Shown piece by piece: positions 34,228 to 39,246 of a stretch of 39,246 bases of DNA (its first letter is position 1; each line of letters opens with the position of its first letter). Under the pieces are notes generated by a model, which was given only the letters and a program-made list of their open reading frames with translations, searched no databases and was not told the origin of the DNA. Location of the stretch: assembly GCA_031261635.1 (NCBI GenBank), contig JAISJH010000102.1, positions 1 to 39,246 on the forward strand, given 5' to 3'. Position numbers and translations under genes: made by a program. Origin of the DNA: Oscillospiraceae bacterium. GTDB taxonomy: Bacteria > Bacillota > Clostridia > Oscillospirales > Oscillospiraceae.

Positions 34228-35679
34228 TTCTATAATTCTCGGGAACAGTACGCCGCGTTTGCCCTCATCTAGCTGTTCAAGGATTTTCCCCGCGCTGTCC
34301 GGCATAAAGGGCGCGAGTAGCTCCGTACAGCCGCGTATTGTTACTAACAGCGTCGAGATAACGTCAGCTAACTCTGCTCGTTTAGCCTCGTCTTTCGCGA
34401 GGAGCCAGGGGGTGGTTTCGTCGATGTGCTTATTCGCGCGGCTCAGTACGTCGAATACGTCGGCTAGTGCCGCCTGGAACGCGAACTGTTCCATATTTGC
34501 GTGGAAACTCTCGCGCTTGCCGCCGAAGAGGTTTGTAGCGTTGCCGTCATTTTCTTTCAAGCCGTATTTATCAGCCATTGCGAGGCTTCTTGAAACGAGG
34601 TTGCCGAGGTTATTCGCGAGGTCAGAGTTAATGCGCGTAACAAGCAGGTCGTTAGTAAAATTACCGTCAATCCCGAAGGGAAATTCAGACAACAGAAAAT
34701 AGCGCAGCGCGTCAACACCGTAGGTATCAGCCAGCACATAGGGGTCAACAATATTCCCGGTAGACTTGCTCATTTTCGCGCCGTCAAGCACAAGCCAGCC
34801 GTGACCGTATACGCGCTTCGGAAGCGGCAAATCTAGCGCCATTAGCATTGCAGGCCATAGGATTGAGTGGAAGCGTACTATTTCCTTCCCAACAAAATGC
34901 ACATCACAAGGCCAAAATTTTGCAAGGTCATCGTACTTTTCATTTTGATAGCCTAGCGCTGTCATATAGTTAAACAGCGCGTCCACCCATACATAGACAA
35001 CGTGACCGGGGTCGAAGTCCACGGGTATCCCCCACTTGAAACTGGTACGCGATACACAGATATCCTCTAAACCGGGTTTTATGAAACTTGAAATCATCTC
35101 TTTCTTGCGCGATTCGGGTTGCAGAAACTCCGGGTGTTCCTCGTAAAGTTTCAATATGCGCTCGCCGTATTCTGACTGTCTAAAGAAATACGCTTCCTCT
35201 TTTTCGTCGCGCACTTCGCGTCCGCAATCGGGACATTTGCCGTCTACAAGCTGCGCCTCCGTCCAGAAACTTTCACAGGGGACGCAGTATTTTCCCTCGT
35301 AGGTTCCCTTGTATATCGCGCCCTTGTCATAGAGCGCCTTGAAAATTTTTTGTATCGCCGCTACGTGGTAATCGTCGGTAGTGCGGATAAACCTGTCGTA
35401 GGAGATATTCATAAGTTTCCAGAGGTCAGTAATCCCGCCCTTGCCTATGACAATCTCGTCTAAAAACTCAATCGGCGTTTTACCGGCGTCCTTAGCGGCC
35501 TTTTCGATTTTGAGCCCGTGTTCGTCTGTCCCGGTAAGGAACATAACGTCATAGCCCCGCGAGCGCTTATAGCGAGCCATTACGTCGGCGGCTACGGAAC
35601 AGTACGTGTGACCGATATGAAGCTTTGCCGAGGGATAGTATATCGGCGTGGTGATATAAAACGTCTTATTGTCCGTCAT
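34222..35679 (-). CDS. metG: Methionyl-tRNA synthetase, short form
   Basis: MetG charges methionine tRNAs for initiation and elongation. The Rossmann core shows PIYYPSAKLHIGHTY (HIGH motif, residues 8-22) and KMSKSTGN (about residue 300). A zinc knuckle is present as CVPC and CPDC (about residues 126-145). The 485-residue protein ends with the anticodon-binding helices and lacks the C-terminal EMAP/Trbp111-like tRNA-binding domain found in many Firmicute forms of about 640 residues. The frame is open upstream, but the ATG at 35679 overlaps the acp stop as ATGA, matches the family start and should be coupled. The stop codon lies within the repeat element that follows. Confidence 0.96.
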   Translation of the reverse strand: MTDNKTFYITTPIYYPSAKLHIGHTYCSVAADVMARYKRSRGYDVMFLTGTDEHGLKIEKAAKDAGKTPIEFLDEIVIGKGGITDLWKLMNISYDRFIRTTDDYHVAAIQKIFKALYDKGAIYKGTYEGKYCVPCESFWTEAQLVDGKCPDCGREVRDEKEEAYFFRQSEYGERILKLYEEHPEFLQPESRKKEMISSFIKPGLEDICVSRTSFKWGIPVDFDPGHVVYVWVDALFNYMTALGYQNEKYDDLAKFWPCDVHFVGKEIVRFHSILWPAMLMALDLPLPKRVYGHGWLVLDGAKMSKSTGNIVDPYVLADTYGVDALRYFLLSEFPFGIDGNFTNDLLVTRINSDLANNLGNLVSRSLAMADKYGLKENDGNATNLFGGKRESFHANMEQFAFQAALADVFDVLSRANKHIDETTPWLLAKDEAKRAELADVISTLLVTIRGCTELLAPFMPDSAGKILEQLDEGKRGVLFPRIIEK

Positions 35680-35912
35680 TTTTCCAGCCTGCTTTCTATC
35701 AGCCCCGCGAGTTCGCCAACGGTGTGGATATCCGCGACCGCCGCGTCGGGGATAGGCGGTACGTGCCACTCCTCCTCAATTGTCGAGAGCAGTTCCGCGA
35801 TATCAAGACTGTCCGCGCCGAGGTCGTCCACCACGTCGGTAGTATCCTTTATACGGTCAATATCAATGCCGAACTGCGCGGAGAGTATGCTTTTTAGCCT
35901 ATCAATAATCAT
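35676..35912 (-). CDS. acpP: Acyl carrier protein
   Basis: This 78-residue protein carries acyl chains on a phosphopantetheine arm attached to Ser35 in DDLGADSLDIAEL, the exact ACP signature. It is acidic and of normal length. The ATG at 35912 follows GGGGAGG by eight bases; the open frame extends further but lies over the jag gene. It overlaps jag by 11 bases and metG by 4 bases, so the three should be translated together. ACP usually sits with plsX/fabD genes, so its place between jag and metG is unusual, and it may be a second ACP. Whether it serves fatty acid synthesis or another pathway cannot be told. Confidence 0.93.
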   Translation of the reverse strand: MIIDRLKSILSAQFGIDIDRIKDTTDVVDDLGADSLDIAELLSTIEEEWHVPPIPDAAVADIHTVGELAGLIESRLEK

Positions 35913-36738
35913 AGTCAGAGCCTCCCCTGGTTTCAAGGCGTTTTGAACCGTAACCCACAACAACGCGGCGGTTTGGTTCGCGGCCTGTTGAGAATGTGTG
36001 TACGCCCTTATGGTTTTGCAGAGCCGTGTGAATAACGTGCCGCTCATAGGCGTTCATAGGGTCAAGCGTAACATCGCGGCGTGAGCGTATAACTTTCTGC
36101 GCGGCGCGTTCGGCAACGCCGGTGAGCATTTCATTGCGCCGCTCGCGGTAGCCCTCGGTATCTAAATATACACGCACGTGCTGCTCTAAAGACTTATTTA
36201 CTACCGCGCTCGTAACTCTTTGCAGAGCGTCAAGAGTTTCGCCGCGTCTGCCGATTAAGAGGCCGGAAGCGTCCGCACCGCCGACGGGGATAATCTTTAC
36301 GCTCAGTTTGCCGCTTCCGCGCTTAATTTGAAGCTCCGCGTCAATCGTCATATGTTTCAGGAGGTCAAGCAGGAACTCCCGCACGGCGGCTTCCGGGGCT
36401 TCAAGCTCCTCGTGCGCCCCGCTTTCCCCGTCGTCTCCGGTAGTGGCGTAGTCAAGCCACTCGGGAGTTTCACTTTTCACGGACTTCAGAGCGGCGGCGG
36501 CTACAGGCTCGCTGTCCGCGCCCGCATCGCTTACTTCGCTTCCGTCGTCCTGCAAGGTGTAAATTACCCGCACTTTCGCGAGAGCCGAGCCTAAGCCCAG
36601 CACGCCTTTTTTCGACTTTTCAATAACCTGCACCTCGTAGTCATAGGTGCGCTCCCCGGCGATTTTAGTTAGTTCCGCGAGGGCGTTGTTAGTTGCCTCG
36701 GTTTCTGTCTTGCCGCTGTGTTCAATAAAGTTAGTCAT
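35902..36738 (-). CDS. jag: RNA-binding protein Jag/KhpB (EloR)
   Basis: Jag/KhpB binds RNA together with KhpA and influences cell elongation in Gram-positive bacteria. Residues about 1-52 are the Jag_N domain (TETEATNNALAEL, KKGVLGLG). An acidic linker follows. The KH domain is about 135-205 with GLLIGRRGETLDALQ, and the C-terminal R3H domain contains NAYERHVIHTAL. Length is 278 residues. AGGAGAG five bases upstream and an 8-base overlap with yidC fix the start at 36738. The conserved yidC-jag pairing supports the call. Confidence 0.96.
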   Translation of the reverse strand: MTNFIEHSGKTETEATNNALAELTKIAGERTYDYEVQVIEKSKKGVLGLGSALAKVRVIYTLQDDGSEVSDAGADSEPVAAAALKSVKSETPEWLDYATTGDDGESGAHEELEAPEAAVREFLLDLLKHMTIDAELQIKRGSGKLSVKIIPVGGADASGLLIGRRGETLDALQRVTSAVVNKSLEQHVRVYLDTEGYRERRNEMLTGVAERAAQKVIRSRRDVTLDPMNAYERHVIHTALQNHKGVHTFSTGREPNRRVVVGYGSKRLETRGGSDYDY

Positions 36739-38062
36739 TATTACTCTCCTGTTCAATATTATCTGACTGTTCACGTTTATAGCGGTTAGGGTCGTAGTTG
36801 CGCCCCTTAGCGAATTTGCGTTTGTCAACCTGTGAGGCTGGTTTTTCGTTAGTTGCGGCTTTGGCTAGCTTCTTTTCCTCGGGTTCGTGAGCCTTTTCCC
36901 ATTCGAGGCGTTTTGCCTCGCGCTCCTGCTTTTCCTGTAGCTCCAGTTTTTTCTTGCTCTTGTTTTTATCGGTGTCAAGCGCGTTTTCAGCGCGCAGACG
37001 TTCGGTTTCGAGGCGTTTTGCCTCGCGTTCGGCTTCAATCTCCGCCCTCTGCGCTTCGCGGACTGCGGTCTCGGCATCTATAATCTTTTTGTAGTGCTTT
37101 GTAAGTATATACTCACGAACGGTTGTCAGAAAAGTTCCCATTATCCAGTATAAACCCATCAGCGCGGGCATTGTAAAACCCCAGACCAGTGAGAATATAG
37201 GCATCATATAAAACATCATCTTGCCGCCCGGCTGGTCGGCTGTATTGACCGTCTGGCTCGCCATAGTAATCTTTGTAGAAAGCAGCGACAGCGCGACGTT
37301 TATAAGCGGCATTAGGAACAGCCCGATGTTAGCCCAGCTAAACGCTTCCCAGGCCCAGACCTTATAACTCGGAACCGCCGCGAGGTTTAAGCCAAAAAGC
37401 GTAAAGTTTAAGTCCTCGGGTTTCAGCGCGCTCATTCTGTCAAGCAGCGTTATTGCCGCCGTACCCATTGAACCCTGCACCGAATTAAACAGCGGCGACA
37501 GGGACGCGAACGCGTCGGGAACGGTAATCGCTGCGCTCTTTACAGCGTCGCCGTAACCCGTGAGCCACTGCACGATAGCGGGGAGGTGGTTCCCTGCAAG
37601 CGCGGCGTAGGAAACCTCGTCAAAGCCCAGGCTCGCGGCTCCCTGCACGGCAACGCCGATAGCCGGGAACACGGTATCGCGCAGAAACGCGAACTGCCCC
37701 GCGGTAAAGCCCAACAGCTCTGTAAACGGCATTCGCACGATTGAATAAATCGGGAACAGTAAAAACAAGGGCAAAAGGCTCCATAAACAGCCGCCGAGCG
37801 GTTTAACGTCCTCGTCTTTATAGAGCTTCTGAAGCTCCTCCTGATATTTCGCCTTGTCACCTGCGTATTTCTTTTCAAGTTCCTTCATCTTAGGGGTAAT
37901 AGCGGAAGTTTTGAGCATACCCTTCTTGCTTTTCATAGCAAAAGGTGTCAAAATGGCATATACGATAATGGCGAAAAGAACTATAGCCACACCGTAATTG
38001 TGTACTACCCCGTTAAGCGCCCGAAGAAGCAGCGCAAATGGCACAAGTATGAAATCAAACAA
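36731..38062 (-). CDS. yidC: Membrane protein insertase YidC (Oxa1 family)
   Basis: YidC inserts proteins into the cytoplasmic membrane, alone or with Sec. The core has the first conserved span (GVAIVLFAIIVYAILTPFA, about residues 24-42), the cytoplasmic hairpin KMKELEKKYAGDKAKYQEEL, and later spans at about 91-112, 262-285 and 297-325. The position that usually carries Arg or Lys in the first conserved span appears to be Tyr. The segment between the second and third spans (about 115-255) is longer than usual. A highly charged coiled tail of about 110 residues, rich in Lys, Arg and Glu, may contact the ribosome. TTG 38062 starts nine bases after AGGAGA. It overlaps jag by 8 bases. Confidence 0.95.
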   Translation of the reverse strand: MFDFILVPFALLLRALNGVVHNYGVAIVLFAIIVYAILTPFAMKSKKGMLKTSAITPKMKELEKKYAGDKAKYQEELQKLYKDEDVKPLGGCLWSLLPLFLLFPIYSIVRMPFTELLGFTAGQFAFLRDTVFPAIGVAVQGAASLGFDEVSYAALAGNHLPAIVQWLTGYGDAVKSAAITVPDAFASLSPLFNSVQGSMGTAAITLLDRMSALKPEDLNFTLFGLNLAAVPSYKVWAWEAFSWANIGLFLMPLINVALSLLSTKITMASQTVNTADQPGGKMMFYMMPIFSLVWGFTMPALMGLYWIMGTFLTTVREYILTKHYKKIIDAETAVREAQRAEIEAEREAKRLETERLRAENALDTDKNKSKKKLELQEKQEREAKRLEWEKAHEPEEKKLAKAATNEKPASQVDKRKFAKGRNYDPNRYKREQSDNIEQESNND

Positions 38063-38090
38063 TATAAAAATCTCCTAAGTTAATTTTAGA

Positions 38091-38528
38091 TAATAGTTAT
38101 CAAATATCAAATATCAGATAACGTAGGTTTGGACGAAGGACGCGTCCGCGGTTTGGACGAGGGTTGCGTCCGCACACGGTGCGGGGAAACCGTCCCGGCG
38201 TAGTCCCCCGTCCCGGCGCCGTGCGCCGTCTTTGCGAGCGCCGCCGCACTTGCGATACGTACTACATATAGGCGCGAAGCAATCCAGTGCCGGGGACTAA
38301 AAATACGTATCTGCGGACTGCGGCACTGGATTGCCGCGCCGGTATCACCGCTACGTATCTTACGCTTTCCGCGGCTCGCAATGACGGACTTTTGAGTCGT
38401 TACCGTTTGAATACAGCCCCTTAAACCCGCGTCCAAACTCCACGTCATTGTCAATTATCAATTATCAATTGTCAATTGTCCAAGCCTCTCGTCTCTGATA
38501 TTTGATATTTGCTATCTGTTAACTGTCA
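38091..38528. repeat. Composite element bounded by AT-rich inverted repeats, copy 3
   Basis: The 463-base gap inside the rpmH cluster, between yidC and yidD, is filled by one composite. The left end (38091-38123) is TAATAGTTATCAAATATCAA. A GC segment (about 38165-38195) and a complete long palindrome (38227-38386) follow, then an ATTGTCAATTATCAATT tract (38448-38480). The inverse end (38490-38528) contains the yidD stop codon. It separates genes that are normally adjacent. Confidence 0.8.
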
Positions 38529-38744
38529 AGGTACCGGGTCGTAGACCTTATAATCCCGCCGATGAAACGGGTGGCACCTTAATAACCGTTTCGCCGCGAG
38601 GTACGAGCCCTTTAGCGCGCCGTAACGTTCGAGCGCGGTTAGGGCGTACTGCGAACAGCTCGGTATAAACCTGCACCTCGGGGAGAACTGCGGCGATATA
38701 CGTTCCCGGTAGAAGCGCAGCGCCGTCATTAGAAACGCTTTCAT
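38526..38744 (-). CDS. yidD: Membrane protein insertion factor YidD
   Basis: YidD is a small protein thought to assist YidC-dependent insertion of inner-membrane proteins. The 72-residue sequence has the family core [24 protein letters not shown] with its conserved cysteines, followed by [15 protein letters not shown]. The N-terminal amphipathic helix fits membrane association. The ATG overlaps the rnpA stop as ATGA. The stop lies in the AT-rich repeat that separates it from yidC. Confidence 0.97.
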   Translation of the reverse strand: MKAFLMTALRFYRERISPQFSPRCRFIPSCSQYALTALERYGALKGSYLAAKRLLRCHPFHRRDYKVYDPVP

Positions 38745-39079
38745 TTACGCACCTTAGGTTTTTTATCCGGCATTTTAGCGAGTTTGTCCGCCAGGTAGGT
38801 TAAATCACGCGACAGCTCCGCGTAGTCCGCGCCGGCGGCGGGTAAACGCGCTACCGCTATGTAGTCGCTGGCGTTTTTGAACAGCGCGGAATTAAGACGG
38901 AAAAACTCCTTGCACCGACGGCGGATTTTGTTGCGCGTGACGGCGTTGCCGATTTTCGCGCTGACACTAATTCCGAAGCGGGTATCGCCCTTGTAGTTTC
39001 TAAGGGCATAAAGAACGAGCCGCGAGGTCGCGGCGGAACGCCCTTTAGAGTACACCCGCCGGAATTCGTAGTTCTGCAT
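38741..39079 (-). CDS. rnpA: Ribonuclease P protein component RnpA
   Basis: RnpA is the protein subunit of RNase P, which trims the 5' end of precursor tRNAs. The 112-residue protein has the RNA-binding motif [17 protein letters not shown] and the family start [12 protein letters not shown]. The start is ATG 39079, two bases after the rpmH stop. No good Shine-Dalgarno is seen, so translation likely depends on coupling to rpmH. A longer frame upstream simply reads through rpmH in another frame. Confidence 0.97.
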   Translation of the reverse strand: MQNYEFRRVYSKGRSAATSRLVLYALRNYKGDTRFGISVSAKIGNAVTRNKIRRRCKEFFRLNSALFKNASDYIAVARLPAAGADYAELSRDLTYLADKLAKMPDKKPKVRK

Positions 39080-39081
39080 AA

Positions 39082-39216
39082 TTAAGCAGACAGCACGGCG
39101 CGGTTCTTTGCGCGTCTGCGCGCAAGCACCTTGCGGCCGTTGCGGGTTGACATACGCTGCCTGAAACCGTGAACCTTTGAACGCTGACGTTTCTTCGGCT
39201 GGAATGTTCTGAGCAT
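39082..39216 (-). CDS. rpmH: 50S ribosomal protein L34
   Basis: The 44-residue, very basic protein ([20 protein letters not shown], ending AKNRAVLSA) is the full L34 of the large subunit. AAGGAGGG lies six bases before the ATG. It heads the rpmH-rnpA-yidD-yidC-jag-acpP-metG series. Its promoter must lie beyond the right edge. By conserved gene order dnaA and oriC are expected just outside the window on that side. Confidence 0.98.
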   Translation of the reverse strand: MLRTFQPKKRQRSKVHGFRQRMSTRNGRKVLARRRAKNRAVLSA

Positions 39217-39246
39217 TAGTATCCCTCCTTACCACTTTTGCATACA

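Noticed and set aside
2435-38528. Possible CRISPR array from regularly recurring palindromes
   Set aside because: Copies are thousands of bases apart, long and self-complementary, with no short unique spacers between direct repeats, and no cas genes are present.
1-39246. tRNA or rRNA genes in the intergenic gaps
   Set aside because: The gaps were read on both strands. I saw no cloverleaf with a GGTTCGAATCC-like T arm and no rRNA-like conserved blocks; the hairpins present are explained by the repeat families.

Overview
The window looks like the chromosome of an anaerobic, spore-forming clostridial Firmicute, probably in or near the Oscillospiraceae/Ruminococcaceae. The evidence is SpoVT, S-layer-homology (SLH) surface proteins, a glycyl radical enzyme, a Firmicute-type RsgA/YidC/Jag set and consensus sigma-A promoters with 17-base spacers. 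The right edge carries rpmH-rnpA-yidD-yidC-jag, the gene block that usually flanks dnaA and oriC. The origin is therefore probably just beyond position 39246, and the minus-strand bias would be co-directional with replication. No phage or conjugative module is visible.

Layout from left to right. Bases 1-260 hold a possible type I toxin-antitoxin locus: a 33-residue membrane peptide plus a convergent consensus promoter for an antisense RNA. Next are spoVT with a possible sigma-G promoter and two unknown membrane proteins (949-2322). Two plus-strand genes with near-consensus promoters follow: a fused MsrA-MsrB repair enzyme and a glycyl radical enzyme with no activase beside it. A minus-strand XRE regulator and a 2249-residue SLH-anchored surface protein fill 6467-14607. 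A plus-strand RsgA GTPase comes next; its 270-base leader encodes a 10-residue peptide and two terminators, which looks like a transcription attenuator. From 16370 on, everything is minus strand and mostly housekeeping: a GGDEF diguanylate cyclase, queA, purF, an SGNH hydrolase with an SLH segment, comM/yifB, der-plsY-gpsA, a P-type calcium ATPase, a DHHW/MBOAT O-acetylation pair, a Xer-type recombinase and the rpmH-to-metG cluster.

The gaps between operons are packed with several families of small palindromic repeats, often nested in a fixed order. The outermost family is an AT-rich inverted repeat that brackets three composites of about 415-445 bases with no ORF of their own (23441-23856, 33785-34227, 38091-38528). 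Solo ends lie elsewhere. These look like non-autonomous mobile elements or their remnants, and some supply the stop codon of the adjacent gene.

Functionally, der, plsY and gpsA form a tight operon linking ribosome assembly and phospholipid precursor synthesis. The right-hand cluster couples ribosomal protein L34, RNase P, membrane insertion, an RNA-binding protein, an acyl carrier protein and methionyl-tRNA synthetase through overlapping genes. The most promising new biology is the rsgA leader attenuator, the edge toxin/antisense locus, the orphan glycyl radical enzyme and the repeat composites. All calls come from reading the sequence; no database search was run.
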